Assembly (NCBI GenBank): GCA_002344075.1
Contig: DDTM01000083.1
Span: 20,113-84,112, forward strand
Length of the DNA: 64,000 nucleotides
Reading direction: 5' to 3'
From: Bacteroidetes bacterium UBA2364
GTDB lineage: Bacteria; Bacteroidota; Rhodothermia; Rhodothermales; UBA2364
The position numbers were made by a program, and so were the translations under genes. Shown here one piece after another: positions 6,670 to 15,664 of the stretch. The notes below the pieces were generated by a model. That model searched no databases. It had not been told where the DNA came from and was given only the letters and a program-made list of their open reading frames with translations. Numbering within the stretch: the stretch's first letter is position 1; each line of letters starts with the position of its first letter.

Positions 6670-8850
6670 TTATGAAGCGGGCGTGTAATAAAAAAAACGT
6701 TGTAAATTTTCCCGAATTCGGACTTCCGGACACGGATGTGTATCAGGGACAAATGTTCGGCCTGTAATTTGCTCAAATAATTCTATGTACCGTAAGGCGA
6801 CCATTTCGCGAAAGGCTTCGTCTAAATGTGGCATGTGTTCTCCAACCTTCCCCTGAAACCCTCGTTCCATCAGCCATTCACGTACAAATTCTTTAGAGAG
6901 TTGCCTCGGCGATTCGGCCTTGTTCAAAAAGGTTTCGTATGAGTCTGCCAGATAATATCGGGAAGAGTCGGGAGTATGAACCTCATCCGCCACCACAAAA
7001 CGTCCTGTTGGGTCTTTTCCAAATTCGTATTTGGTATCCACCAACAAAAGTCCACGCGCCAGTGCCATTTCGCTACCCCGACTAAACAGATTGAACGCCA
7101 TGGCCTCCAGTGTGTCAAATTCCGTTTCAGTTAGGATCCCCAACCTAAGAATTTCCTCACGGCTAATGTCTATATCATGGCCTTCGGCGGCCTTTGTAGT
7201 GGGAGTTAGAATGGGCTGTGGAAGTTTTTGGTGTGGGATCAAGCCATCTACGAGGGAAATGCCACACAATTCACGTTTTCCTGTATGATAAACTCTGGCC
7301 GCGTGTCCCGCCAAGTATCCCCTCATCACAAACTCTATCGGCACAATTTGGCACCGCACCCCGATAGTCACGTTCGGATCCGGAACCGACAGCATATGAT
7401 TGGGTACGACATCGGCGGTGTGTTCAAAAAAGTACGCTGCCAATTGGTTTAACACCTGCCCTTTAAATGGGATGGCCTCGTTTAGAACATGATCAAACGC
7501 AGAAATACGATCGGTTGAGACCAAAATCAACTTTCCGTCTGCCGCATAGGTATCTCGAACCTTTCCCCGATACTGCTTGCCAAAGTCGCCCAGTTCAGTC
7601 TTGACCAATGCACATTCCATATGATCTCGAATGACAGATTTTAGGCCGGATTTCACCGAGGCTGTGGCTTTTTTTTCTTTCATAAACGTAGGTTCCTCTA
7701 TTGGTTCAAAAGGAAGTTCTTTTCCAGCGATGCGCATCAAGGCAGTCGTATATAACACGGCATTCAGATGGGCTTTTTCATCCTGACCCGAATGCCTTAG
7801 CCGATACCAAGTAGCACGTTCGTCCCGTAGGCCGATCCATTCCGGCATATCTGGATATTCAAACAACTGTATATCCGCAGCAGCCCCATGCGATGAAACC
7901 AGCCAATTTTTGCCTTCGGAGAAAAGGGCATTTTTTTCGGCTCCGGGATCATCTGCATTAAATATAACCGTGTCTTTGGACTTTATGGTGTGTAACAGAA
8001 CAGACAGGGCGGTATCTTCGGACGATGTAGGCAATACCAACACCACATCCGGAGACCATAGACGATGTAATCTTTGAAAAGCGGAAAGTTCGGCTTTGTG
8101 TTCCGTTTCACACCCAACCAATACCACGACCAAACGATGCTCCGGCTTTAGGTCGTGTTCCAGATACAACGCCACCTCTTGCGGATGGGTACAATAATCA
8201 TGGGTATATAATATTGGAATATATTTACTTAGGTAACGAACAAAGACCAGATACTCTTCTTTGTTTCCCCACACAAACACCCTTCCCAGGTCTTTTCTGG
8301 TACGCACGATTCGTTTAAGAGTACGAATACTTTTTTTTGAGACAGACCGTTCTTTCCACCCCATGATACGTGCCGCCATGTTTACCCAAACCGGAATCAC
8401 AATATCGGCAATGACCAACCCCAAAATATAAAATGCCCATCCTGTTGTCCTAATAGAAAACCACCATAACGCTCCACCCATCACCACCGGAAGCAGTAGA
8501 AATAACAAAGATACTTTAAAGATCCATTTCCTTTTATGCGGCGCTATGGTGGTTAAAGAATAGGCCGGAAATCTTTGTTTTGGCATAAATAAACTGGCGA
8601 TGACCAACACCAAAAGACCAGCCACCGCCGTAGCTCCATGCCCAATGGCAAATGCGGCTGCCCCGGAAGCAATCATTCCTAAAATATGACGAATCGCCAA
8701 AACCATAGAGGCAATCTCCCCTTGTCTATACTGAAAAACAAGGCGGTCATAACCGGAAGCAGCCAGCAGGTCCACAAACGCACGAAGCCGGAACACCGAA
8801 TGACGGAGCAGAATTATGGTAGCCACTAACGAAATTGTACCAATAAGCAT
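6670..8850 (-). CDS. purC: Mur-ligase-like membrane region fused to SAICAR synthetase (PurC)
   Basis: 726 residues from ATG 8850, preceded by AAGGAC at good spacing; upstream codons lack conservation-like features. Residues 1-180 contain several hydrophobic segments, probably four membrane helices. Residues 190-390 look like a Mur ligase central domain: the NADDP motif is near residue 298 and AHLNAVLYTTALMRIAG matches the helix after it. The P-loop region is replaced by VWGNKEEYLVF, so ATP binding of Mur type looks lost, and no Mur C-terminal domain follows. From about residue 411 a complete 316-residue PurC follows (YRGKVRDTYA, STDRISAFDHV, VMRGYLAGHA, VDTKYEFG), which joins aspartate to CAIR in purine synthesis. 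An ATG at 7683 (residue 390), with GAGGAA nine bases upstream, could restart translation and yield free PurC. No stop codon separates the halves. Confidence 0.85.
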   Translation of the reverse strand: MLIGTISLVATIILLRHSVFRLRAFVDLLAASGYDRLVFQYRQGEIASMVLAIRHILGMIASGAAAFAIGHGATAVAGLLVLVIASLFMPKQRFPAYSLTTIAPHKRKWIFKVSLLFLLLPVVMGGALWWFSIRTTGWAFYILGLVIADIVIPVWVNMAARIMGWKERSVSKKSIRTLKRIVRTRKDLGRVFVWGNKEEYLVFVRYLSKYIPILYTHDYCTHPQEVALYLEHDLKPEHRLVVVLVGCETEHKAELSAFQRLHRLWSPDVVLVLPTSSEDTALSVLLHTIKSKDTVIFNADDPGAEKNALFSEGKNWLVSSHGAAADIQLFEYPDMPEWIGLRDERATWYRLRHSGQDEKAHLNAVLYTTALMRIAGKELPFEPIEEPTFMKEKKATASVKSGLKSVIRDHMECALVKTELGDFGKQYRGKVRDTYAADGKLILVSTDRISAFDHVLNEAIPFKGQVLNQLAAYFFEHTADVVPNHMLSVPDPNVTIGVRCQIVPIEFVMRGYLAGHAARVYHTGKRELCGISLVDGLIPHQKLPQPILTPTTKAAEGHDIDISREEILRLGILTETEFDTLEAMAFNLFSRGSEMALARGLLLVDTKYEFGKDPTGRFVVADEVHTPDSSRYYLADSYETFLNKAESPRQLSKEFVREWLMERGFQGKVGEHMPHLDEAFREMVALRYIELFEQITGRTFVPDTHPCPEVRIRENLQRFFYYTPAS

Positions 8851-9097
8851 TTTTTTGTCCTTCCTTTGAATACTTTGCGGAACGAGACATTTTATTGCAA
8901 ACCAATATCCATCCGCCTTATTTTGAGCGCGTATCGGCCAATCATCCGCGCTATCAAACGCATATGTTCGATTGATCCCGTTGCGTATGATGACGTTTCC
9001 CCCTCGGTTGTTCCGGCAAAATAAGCAACCGGAAGCCATATTTCGCGGGATAAACCAAATCTTACGCACCCGATAACTTAAAACCCAAAACGTTTTG

Positions 9098-10210
9098 ATG
9101 GAAGAACAATATTTTACCGGTCTGCTGGAGCTTATCGGAGATAAAAAATTTGGCTTTGTACGAACGCTGCGTCATGACTTGCCCAAAGGTGAGTTGGACC
9201 CCTTTGTTCCCCCACCGATGATTAAACGGTTCCATTTGCGGGACGGTGTTACCATCGAAGGAACCGCCGTACCAGGTAAAAAAGGGGATATGGTCATTAA
9301 AACCGTAGAAAAGGTGATGGGTATTCCGGTTGATCGCTGGGTAAAAATTCCCTTGGATGTAAACGAACCTACGATTCACCCCAACGAGAAATGGAATTTA
9401 GTTACCAACGCTAAAGACATTCCAATGCGTATGATAGACATTGTCGCGCCTATCGGAAAAGGGCAACGTGCGATGGTTGTCTCTCCACCCCGTAGCGGAA
9501 AGACAATGATTTTGCACGGCATTGCGCGAGGAATCCATCAAAACCATCCTCAGGCGGCCTTGGTGGCACTCTTGGTGGATGAACGCCCAGAAGAAGTAAC
9601 CGACTTTAAGCGCAACATTCCTGCAATGGTTTTTGCTTCCTCTAACGACCGCGAGGAAGACAACCATGTTCGGGTTTCTACCCTTGCATTAGAATACTGC
9701 CTGCGTTTGGTGGAAATGCGTCGGGATGTGGTTTTTTTGATTGACTCTCTTACCCGCCTTGGCAGAACGTTCAACCTCTTTAATGCAGGGAGTGGCCGCA
9801 CCCTTTCAGGTGGTTTAGACTCACGTGCACTTAATATCCCTCGACGGATATTTGGCGCCGCAAAAAAATTAGAACGTGGTGGTTCACTCACGATTATAGC
9901 AACTGCACTCACTGATACAGGCAGCCGTATGGACGAGGTGATCTTGGAAGAATTTAAAGGAACAGGTAATTGCGAAATTGTTTTGGACCGTGAAATGGCC
10001 AATAAACGCATTTTCCCTGCCATTAATGTTCGACGTTCCGGAACACGAAACGAAGACCAGTTACTCGGCGACCTCACCTACCGACAGCATACGTTGATGC
10101 GGGTTTTAAACATGCGACACCCCATAGAAGCCGGACAAGCATTAATTAAACGCATCAACCAAACAACTTCTAATGAGGAATTACTGCACGATATTGCCCC
10201 AACACGGTAA
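9098..10210 (+). CDS. rho: transcription termination factor Rho (short form)
   Basis: 370 residues from ATG 9098 (a TTG three bases earlier is an unlikely start). It begins almost directly with the RNA-binding cold-shock-like domain (TGLLELIGDKKFGFVRTL; residues 5-75) and lacks the Rho_N helical domain found in many homologues. The hexameric RNA-dependent ATPase core follows: P-loop VSPPRSGKT near 128-136, Walker B VVFLIDSLTRLGR, the GGSLTIIATALTDTGSRMDEV segment and the R-loop VRRSGTRNEDQLL near the end. Rho moves along untranslated RNA and dislodges RNA polymerase. It is divergent from the PurC fusion with about 247 bp between starts, and is followed by its own hairpin terminator. Shortness is at the N-terminus only; all core motifs are there. 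Confidence 0.95.
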   Translation: MEEQYFTGLLELIGDKKFGFVRTLRHDLPKGELDPFVPPPMIKRFHLRDGVTIEGTAVPGKKGDMVIKTVEKVMGIPVDRWVKIPLDVNEPTIHPNEKWNLVTNAKDIPMRMIDIVAPIGKGQRAMVVSPPRSGKTMILHGIARGIHQNHPQAALVALLVDERPEEVTDFKRNIPAMVFASSNDREEDNHVRVSTLALEYCLRLVEMRRDVVFLIDSLTRLGRTFNLFNAGSGRTLSGGLDSRALNIPRRIFGAAKKLERGGSLTIIATALTDTGSRMDEVILEEFKGTGNCEIVLDREMANKRIFPAINVRRSGTRNEDQLLGDLTYRQHTLMRVLNMRHPIEAGQALIKRINQTTSNEELLHDIAPTR

Positions 10211-10230
10211 AAACAATTCAACCGATATGC

Positions 10231-10275
10231 TTAAAAGCGACTTTCCAAGAAGAAGGCCGCTTTCTTCTTTTTAAC
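10231..10275 (+). terminator. probable intrinsic terminator after rho
   Basis: Two nested pairings are possible: AAAAGCG with CGCTTT, and AAGAAGAA with TTCTTCTT, ending in a T-run before the ilvD leader. Either gives a stem followed by T residues 20-60 bp after the rho stop. Confidence 0.6.
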
Positions 10276-10349
10276 TCATATCGTTTTTGTAAGTGAATGG
10301 CCTTATCTTCGGTAAACGAATTCATACAGAACCTTGACATCCATAACCC

Positions 10350-12032
10350 ATGTCCAAAAAAGTACTCAACAAGTATAGCCGACTACTTACCCAAGACGAA
10401 TCCCTACCAGCTGCCCAATCCATGATCATCGGTTCCGGTGTTCCATATGACGACCTCGACAAACCATTCATTGGCATTGGAAGCACGGGCTTCGATGGCA
10501 ACCCCTGCAACATGCACCTTGCAATGTTTGCCGCTCTACAAAAGAAAAGCGTACAGGAGGCCGGTATGGTAGGCCTTATTTTTAATACCATTGGTGTTAG
10601 CGATGGAATTACCAATGGTAATGACGGGATGCGCTATTCGCTGCCTTCCCGCGAAATCATAGCCGACTCCATTGAATCTATCACGGGCGCACATTTTTAT
10701 GATGGCTTATTGTTTACTGCCGGATGTGATAAAAATATGCCCGGTGCAATCATAGCAATGCTCCGCATGAACCGCCCGGCCATTATGGTGTATGGCGGAA
10801 CCATCAATGGTGGTCATTATAAAGGCGAAAAACTGAACATTGTTTCGGCATTCGAAGCGTATGGAAAAAAGCTCCAAGGCAAGATCAACGAAGAAGACTA
10901 CCGCGAGATCATTAAAAATGCCTGTCCCGGACCGGGCGCTTGTGGGGGTATGTACACTGCAAACACCATGAGTTCGGCCATAGAAGCAATGGGCATGAGT
11001 TTGCCTTTCAGTTCCTCCAGCCCAGCACGAAGCGAGGCCAAAAAGCGAGAATGCCAAACGGTCGGAGAAGCGATCCGGTTGCTGATTGAACAAGACCTCA
11101 AACCCAAAGACATTATCACACGGGCCTCTTTGCTTAATGCCATGAAAGTAATCACGGTACTGGGTGGATCCACCAATGCTGTTCTGCACCTAATTGCTAT
11201 TGCCAAAACAGGTGGTATTGAGCTTTGTATGGATGACTTTCAGAAGATTTCGGATACCACGCCACTGCTCGCAGACATGAAACCCAGTGGCAAGTACCTC
11301 ATGGAAGACCTCTTTAAAATCGGTGGCATTCCTGCTTTGATGAAATTCATGCTTCGCGAAGGCTTATTAGACGGAAGTTGTTTAACAGTTACAGGCAAAA
11401 CAGTTGCAGAGAATTTAGTCGCCGTTCCGGATTTTCCCGAAGACCAAGACCTGATTCGCCCGCTTTCTAATCCCATCAAACCAGAAGGGCATATACAGAT
11501 TTTGTATGGCAATATTGCAAAAGAAGGAGCGGTTGCAAAAATAACAGGGCACGAAGGTGAGCGTTTTGTCGGAGAAGCCATTTGTTTCGACTCCGAAGCC
11601 GACCTTAACCATGGCATCCATCATGGCCTCGTTAAACCCGGGCACGTCGTGGTGATACGATACGTTGGACCAAAAGGTGGACCGGGAATGCCGGAAATGC
11701 TGAAACCTACATCAGCCATTATGGGTGCTGGCTTGGGGGACTCGGTAGCCCTGATCACTGACGGGCGTTTTTCGGGCGGAACTCATGGATTCGTGGTAGG
11801 CCATGTAACACCCGAAGCGATGGAAGGAGGCGAAATCGCCCTCATTCAAGATGGCGACACCATCGTTCTGGATGCTAAAAACAATAGTATCTCTGTCCAA
11901 ATTCCAGAAGAAATACTTGCAATCCGTAAGGCGGCTTGGAAAAAACCACCTTACCGGGTTTCGAGCGGTTATTTGTGGAAGTATATCAAGAACGTGGAAA
12001 ATGCCAGTCAGGGTTGTATCACCGATTTGTAG
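10350..12032 (+). CDS. ilvD: dihydroxy-acid dehydratase
   Basis: 560 residues, the normal IlvD length. It removes water from 2,3-dihydroxy-isovalerate or -methylvalerate to give the 2-oxo acids for valine, isoleucine and leucine synthesis. Iron-sulfur ligands are seen in [20 protein letters not shown] and [17 protein letters not shown], and the Mg/substrate region in GKPGGPGMPE-like [13 protein letters not shown] and [11 protein letters not shown] near the C-terminus. It stands alone here, flanked by the rho terminator and its own strong terminator; other branched-chain genes are not in the window. Confidence 0.96.
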   Translation: MSKKVLNKYSRLLTQDESLPAAQSMIIGSGVPYDDLDKPFIGIGSTGFDGNPCNMHLAMFAALQKKSVQEAGMVGLIFNTIGVSDGITNGNDGMRYSLPSREIIADSIESITGAHFYDGLLFTAGCDKNMPGAIIAMLRMNRPAIMVYGGTINGGHYKGEKLNIVSAFEAYGKKLQGKINEEDYREIIKNACPGPGACGGMYTANTMSSAIEAMGMSLPFSSSSPARSEAKKRECQTVGEAIRLLIEQDLKPKDIITRASLLNAMKVITVLGGSTNAVLHLIAIAKTGGIELCMDDFQKISDTTPLLADMKPSGKYLMEDLFKIGGIPALMKFMLREGLLDGSCLTVTGKTVAENLVAVPDFPEDQDLIRPLSNPIKPEGHIQILYGNIAKEGAVAKITGHEGERFVGEAICFDSEADLNHGIHHGLVKPGHVVVIRYVGPKGGPGMPEMLKPTSAIMGAGLGDSVALITDGRFSGGTHGFVVGHVTPEAMEGGEIALIQDGDTIVLDAKNNSISVQIPEEILAIRKAAWKKPPYRVSSGYLWKYIKNVENASQGCITDL

Positions 12033-12041
12033 CAAACCAAC

Positions 12042-12074
12042 AAGGCACGATGAACAAGCGCCTCATCGTGCCTT
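12042..12074 (+). terminator. intrinsic terminator of ilvD
   Basis: A perfect 12-bp stem AAGGCACGATGA / TCATCGTGCCTT with a 9-base loop, ten bases after the ilvD stop. Confidence 0.85.
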
Positions 12075-12405
12075 TCCAACTATAGCCTCTCAACACGGAC
12101 TTTCATCCCACCGAAAATCTCAAGAGGCTATGCTATCCACGTTGGCAAATCAAAGACCACGTTTTCTGATTATGGTTACAGATTTTGAGACCAGCGGCCA
12201 TACAATAAGGCTGCATGACACCCACAGGGAAAATTCGGGGTTTCGTAATCCATCTTAGAGGCCGACGAAACCCCCAAATAATCATGGGCCATCACCACTT
12301 TTGCAGTACAGCCGGTCTTACCCCCTAAACCGTATATCACACATGCGAATCTCTTAGGCCAAACACACTTCCAATACACCCACCTCCAATGTCATATAGA
12401 TGGCT
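12075..12405. other. intergenic region without a clear gene
   Basis: 331 bp between the ilvD terminator and the minus-strand PH-like gene. A 67-codon minus-strand frame (12379-12176, Cys- and Gly-rich) has no recognisable features and I do not call it. Just after the PH-like stop, another minus-strand frame reads ARMLTMARVAEAIYMTLEVG and ends near 12358; it looks protein-like and may be a frameshifted tail of the PH-like gene or chance. No RNA gene is recognised. Confidence 0.35.
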
Positions 12406-12990
12406 TCAGCTACGCGGGCCATTGTCAACATACGGGCCAGATAACAAGAGTGTACCCAATGCCTTTTTAGCATTAGCATAGTTACGAATCCCAAAAAAAC
12501 ACATCTCTAAGTCCACCTTTCGATGATCGTCTTGCTCACGTAGTCTTTCAAAAAAGACATCTGCCCATCCACTTGGATGTATTTCCACCCGAACTTCGGT
12601 TGCTGGATCAGGAAACAGGTCATCGGTATGGGTCATAAAATGGCCTTTGGCTACAACGATACACCGACGGTCTGTCACGAAATACCATACTTCTTCATAT
12701 GCCATTTCGAACATCCAAAGCAGACGCCCTATAGACCAAAGGACAAGCCCTATTCCGACCCAATTGGGAAATGTGGGGAATTCACCCCAGTTTGGCGGCC
12801 AATCGGGATTAAGCAGCCATAAGAGAACCAAGACAAATATCAGCCAAGCCAACGCCAACAAGAGCGGTTTTCGGAGATCAAGCAGCATGGCTTCCCGAAC
12901 ACTCGTATCGGCAAAGCGAATTTCTTCTTCAGGTTCCAAGAAGTCATGCAGGGCTTTTTGGACAAAAACAGGAAAGGATAGCAGGGCCAT
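12406..12990 (-). CDS. membrane protein with bacterial PH-like domain
   Basis: 194 residues. Two hydrophobic segments (about 40-60, LLLALAWLIFVLVLLWLL, and 74-92, WVGIGLVLWSIGRLLWMF) are followed by a bacterial PH-like domain beginning at YFVTDRRCIVVAKG, the usual core strand pair of these proteins, then VRVEIHPSGWADVFFERL. Such proteins sit in the membrane with the PH fold outside or inside; function is unknown. The ATG at 12990 is only five bases after the T-run of the upstream gene's terminator, so normal read-in from that gene should be poor; a later Met at residue 35 would cut the first helix region. A possible C-terminal frameshift is noted for 12358-12440. Confidence 0.7.
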   Translation of the reverse strand: MALLSFPVFVQKALHDFLEPEEEIRFADTSVREAMLLDLRKPLLLALAWLIFVLVLLWLLNPDWPPNWGEFPTFPNWVGIGLVLWSIGRLLWMFEMAYEEVWYFVTDRRCIVVAKGHFMTHTDDLFPDPATEVRVEIHPSGWADVFFERLREQDDHRKVDLEMCFFGIRNYANAKKALGTLLLSGPYVDNGPRS

Positions 12991-12994
12991 ATAT

Positions 12995-13022
12995 AAAAAA
13001 GGCGGCTTTCCTGAGCCGCCTT
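12995..13022 (-). terminator. intrinsic terminator abutting the next start codon
   Basis: On the minus strand AAGGCGGCT, loop CAGGAA, AGCCGCCTT, then six T residues, 15 bp after the stop of the 277-residue lipoprotein gene. The T-run ends five bases before the ATG at 12990 of the PH-like gene. Confidence 0.85.
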
Positions 13023-13037
13023 CAAAACTGGTTATGG

Positions 13038-13871
13038 TTAACGGGCCGCGCCCAGCAAATAATCTACGGTATTCAGAAACAGCACTTCATTGGTACTATA
13101 CATACCTGTTGCTTTGTCATCAACAAAACTGCTCACATCCGAGAAAAAAACGGCTGCGCCCGCAATGTTTGAAATTACACGAGGCTCAAAAACCACCAAA
13201 GCATCCCCTTGCTGGTTTCCGGCAATGCGGAGGGCATTCGAAGGTACACGTGAAAACCCTCCAGACCAATTCTGTGAAAAACTATTTACAATCCCAAAAC
13301 GGCCATTGGTAACCGTATTGCTTCGGGGCGAAGCTACAGTAACCACACTCATGTCCCGAACCACCCCTCTACTACTCATGTTAAAAGGAGCCAACAGACT
13401 TTGGTTGGCATCATTAAAGTCAATATGATCCGTCATTACCAAGACAGAACCTCCGTTGGCCACAAAATTGATCAGGCTTTGCCGCTCTGCAACACTTAAA
13501 GCCATCATTTGCTGACGTTGGCCTCTCAAAACGTGCAAAATCAGAAGTTTAACATTGTCTAAATTCTCTGTTGCAAGGGTCTGTAATGCCACTAAGCGCA
13601 CTCTTGGGAACCTCGACAACAGTGCCGAACGTGCTTGACTAAACGACGGGCTGGTAGCGAAAGACATCCCGCCTGTCCGAATATCATCAAATGTACCCAC
13701 ATAAATGATTTGCTGGCTGGGTGGATTTGCTGTTACCGGCGGTGGATTAACCACAACGGCTCCATTACCGTTGGAATTTGTAGCTGGTTTACGTTTGAAC
13801 AGATTACATCCCCCTGTCCACAAAATCAAACTGAGCGCACCCAGTACAATAAAAGAGCGATTCAACCTCAT
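13038..13871 (-). CDS. lipoprotein with ThuA/DUF4350-like (GATase-fold) domain, unknown role
   Basis: 277 residues. A lipoprotein signal ends in WTGGC; a short Asn/Pro-rich linker follows (about 28-52). The remainder has alternating strands and helices: IIYVGTFDDIR, VRLVALQTLATENLDNVKLLILHVL, then LINFVANGGSVLVMTDHIDFND. The 'F..NGGSVLVMTD' pattern is that of the class-I GATase-like fold in DUF4350/ThuA-type proteins, in which the catalytic Cys is usually absent; none is seen here after the signal Cys. It may bind a ligand or partner at the envelope. A strong terminator follows, so it is probably single. Confidence 0.7.
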   Translation of the reverse strand: MRLNRSFIVLGALSLILWTGGCNLFKRKPATNSNGNGAVVVNPPPVTANPPSQQIIYVGTFDDIRTGGMSFATSPSFSQARSALLSRFPRVRLVALQTLATENLDNVKLLILHVLRGQRQQMMALSVAERQSLINFVANGGSVLVMTDHIDFNDANQSLLAPFNMSSRGVVRDMSVVTVASPRSNTVTNGRFGIVNSFSQNWSGGFSRVPSNALRIAGNQQGDALVVFEPRVISNIAGAAVFFSDVSSFVDDKATGMYSTNEVLFLNTVDYLLGAAR

Positions 13872-14006
13872 AATGGTTCCTGTTTTTTTGGTGGATTGAT
13901 TGGGGTGGGTATCCGTAATCGTAAGCTAAAAGGTCTTTTTCCAGACTTTATCCGCATTGGACCTTACGTTAAATCCTTGTAAATATACTATCCACGTTGC
14001 GAGAAC

Positions 14007-14819
14007 TCAATGGGTAGCATCCACCGACGCCCATGTTTGGGTTAATGGGACAACCGAAATCCCTTCCAGATTCACCTCAGAAAGCAACCTTAACCGCCCT
14101 TGCTCAAATCGCGTTGGAAAAGACACTAAATTTTCACGAATCTTTCGATCCGCACTTTCGGGATCAGCGTAGTTCTCGTAATCAGCAAAACGTACTCCCG
14201 ACCGTTCACGCACCCGAACCGCTTTACGAAAACGTGATCCGGTTTCATTGGTATGATAATAGTAGGCAAGGTAGTCCATCGTACCTCTACTTTGGTGGAA
14301 CCAATAAATATACCGATCTTGCCAGTCTTTACCACCGTTGGACGGTGTAAAACGAATTCCAACCTTATAATATGGTTCGCCTTGTATTTCTGCCTGCCCC
14401 AAATACTGCGACCGTACCGCCTCGTCGTCTAAGTTGAACGGCAACAAGGCAAAATAGACCACAGAATTTAGATCCGTTTCGATTTTCGCCTTTGCTTTTT
14501 CATCCAATACTTGTGGTTTGCCATTAATAAATTGGGTGATACCAGTATTCGACAAGGCTTCCTCTACCATTCCGACACTGTCTGTGTAGCGCCTTTTATA
14601 GAGAAAAAAACCATCAAATCGTCGGACCTCAAAGGATTTTCCTCGAAAAACGAACCGCACAGTTGCGCGGTTTAGTATTTCGGAACCATGTACTTTTCGG
14701 GCTTTAAAAAGGATTTCTTTTGCTTGAGGGGGGTTTGCAGGCCTACATCCTGGGATGCAAAACAGAAACACAAGGATGCCCATTCCATATTTTAAAAAGC
14801 GATAGTACTCTTTATTCAT
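14007..14819 (-). CDS. lipoprotein of the DUF6503-like type
   Basis: 270 residues from ATG 14819, which overlaps the end of the upstream gene by 8 bp, a sign of translational coupling. A signal with lipobox CIPGC (residue 25) is followed by ILFKARKVHGSEILNRATVRFVFRG, which resembles the N-terminus of DUF6503 lipoproteins with a LolA/LppX-like half-barrel fold. Later segments (YKVGIRFTPSNGGKDWQDRYIYWFH) fit repeated beta strands. These folds often carry lipid or act in lipoprotein sorting; no assay-based function is known to me. The adjacent 252-residue gene looks like a distant relative in shape, so the pair may have arisen by duplication. Confidence 0.7.
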   Translation of the reverse strand: MNKEYYRFLKYGMGILVFLFCIPGCRPANPPQAKEILFKARKVHGSEILNRATVRFVFRGKSFEVRRFDGFFLYKRRYTDSVGMVEEALSNTGITQFINGKPQVLDEKAKAKIETDLNSVVYFALLPFNLDDEAVRSQYLGQAEIQGEPYYKVGIRFTPSNGGKDWQDRYIYWFHQSRGTMDYLAYYYHTNETGSRFRKAVRVRERSGVRFADYENYADPESADRKIRENLVSFPTRFEQGRLRLLSEVNLEGISVVPLTQTWASVDATH

Positions 14820-15570
14820 CTGACTTATCGGTAAAAATGGCTTCATTCACCTCTGGATTGATCAAAACCGCATCCCATCGGGTTTCCTGAATGGCGTTAT
14901 CATTTGCAAATAACGTAATCTTATGCGGAAAATGAAAGCCGCCCGTTTTGCGCCAATCCCCGAAAGTCCAATAGACTGCGGATCGTTGTGGGTTGCTTTG
15001 ATCTGCCAAAATCAAAGTCACCGGACGGCCTGTTTCGGTTTCTAAATAGAGCTGCACCACCTCTTTTTCTCCTGGCGGGAGAATCAGCACAACATCTACA
15101 GATTTTTCTTCGACGGTACTTTTACCAGCAAATTCAACTTTAAGAGACGGCTCGTTGGCATGTTTAAAAAGGAATGGTAACTCGGCCCACAGCAAGGAGC
15201 GCATCCGCCGCGCCTCGACACGGGGTAATTCAAAACGTACCCCATTCACCACATGAAAGGCCTGTTCGCCCATCAGAATTTCGGAAGCCAATTGTCCTGT
15301 TATATACATGCGGGTGGCCACACGAGTAGGAAAAACCTGAACACGATCGGTCTTAACTTCTATCGGGGTAGCCGTTTGAAACATTTTAGAAGTTGCCTGA
15401 ATCTGTAAAACTTTTAGGGATTTAAAGGCTTCCGGCGATCCACAATATTGCGCCGCACGCAACAATAAGGCACGTCCTGTTTCGGTTGATTGTGCCCCTG
15501 TCTGTGCCCAAATCAAGGGAGCAAATAAGGCCAGTAAGCTCCAATAAAGCGTTTTCCGTAATAGGTTCAT
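14812..15570 (-). CDS. exported protein, LolA-like fold predicted
   Basis: 252 residues. A Sec signal (about 1-22) ends at LIWA-Q. The mature protein begins with GRALLLRAAQYCGSPEAFKSLKVLQIQATSK, a helix followed by strands typical of LolA/outer-membrane lipoprotein-sorting folds, and ends WDAVLINPEVNEAIF. This end resembles DUF620/LolA-type proteins of Bacteroidota, where a final 'VNxxIxxxxF' strand is common. It overlaps the following lipoprotein gene by 8 bp. A role in moving lipids or lipoproteins across the periplasm is an inference from fold only. Confidence 0.65.
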   Translation of the reverse strand: MNLLRKTLYWSLLALFAPLIWAQTGAQSTETGRALLLRAAQYCGSPEAFKSLKVLQIQATSKMFQTATPIEVKTDRVQVFPTRVATRMYITGQLASEILMGEQAFHVVNGVRFELPRVEARRMRSLLWAELPFLFKHANEPSLKVEFAGKSTVEEKSVDVVLILPPGEKEVVQLYLETETGRPVTLILADQSNPQRSAVYWTFGDWRKTGGFHFPHKITLFANDNAIQETRWDAVLINPEVNEAIFTDKSDE

Positions 15571-15591
15571 ATGGATATGAGAATAGGATGG

Positions 15592-15621
15592 TTTGGATGG
15601 GCTGAAAATTACGTAATTTAG
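15592..15621 (+). promoter_or_regulatory. candidate Bacteroidota-type promoter
   Basis: TTTG at 15592-15595 is separated by 18 bases from TAATTTAG at 15614-15621, close to the TTTG / TAnnTTTG pattern of Bacteroidota housekeeping promoters. It would start transcription about 35 bases before the ATG at 15665. The match rests on sequence pattern only. Confidence 0.35.
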
Positions 15622-15664
15622 TTTGTCCTTACCATCAATCTTTAACGACTTTAATTAAACAAAA

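Noticed and set aside
9398..10077. Antisense frames inside rho
   Set aside because: Shadows of the strongly conserved rho coding frame.
12176..12379. Minus-strand 67-codon Cys/Gly-rich frame
   Set aside because: No recognisable family, no start signal, and it sits in an intergenic region where another frame looks more protein-like.
12110..14010. Shared 12-mer CTATCCACGTTG near 12130 and 13988
   Set aside because: Too short, only two copies, no symmetry; chance is the simplest explanation.
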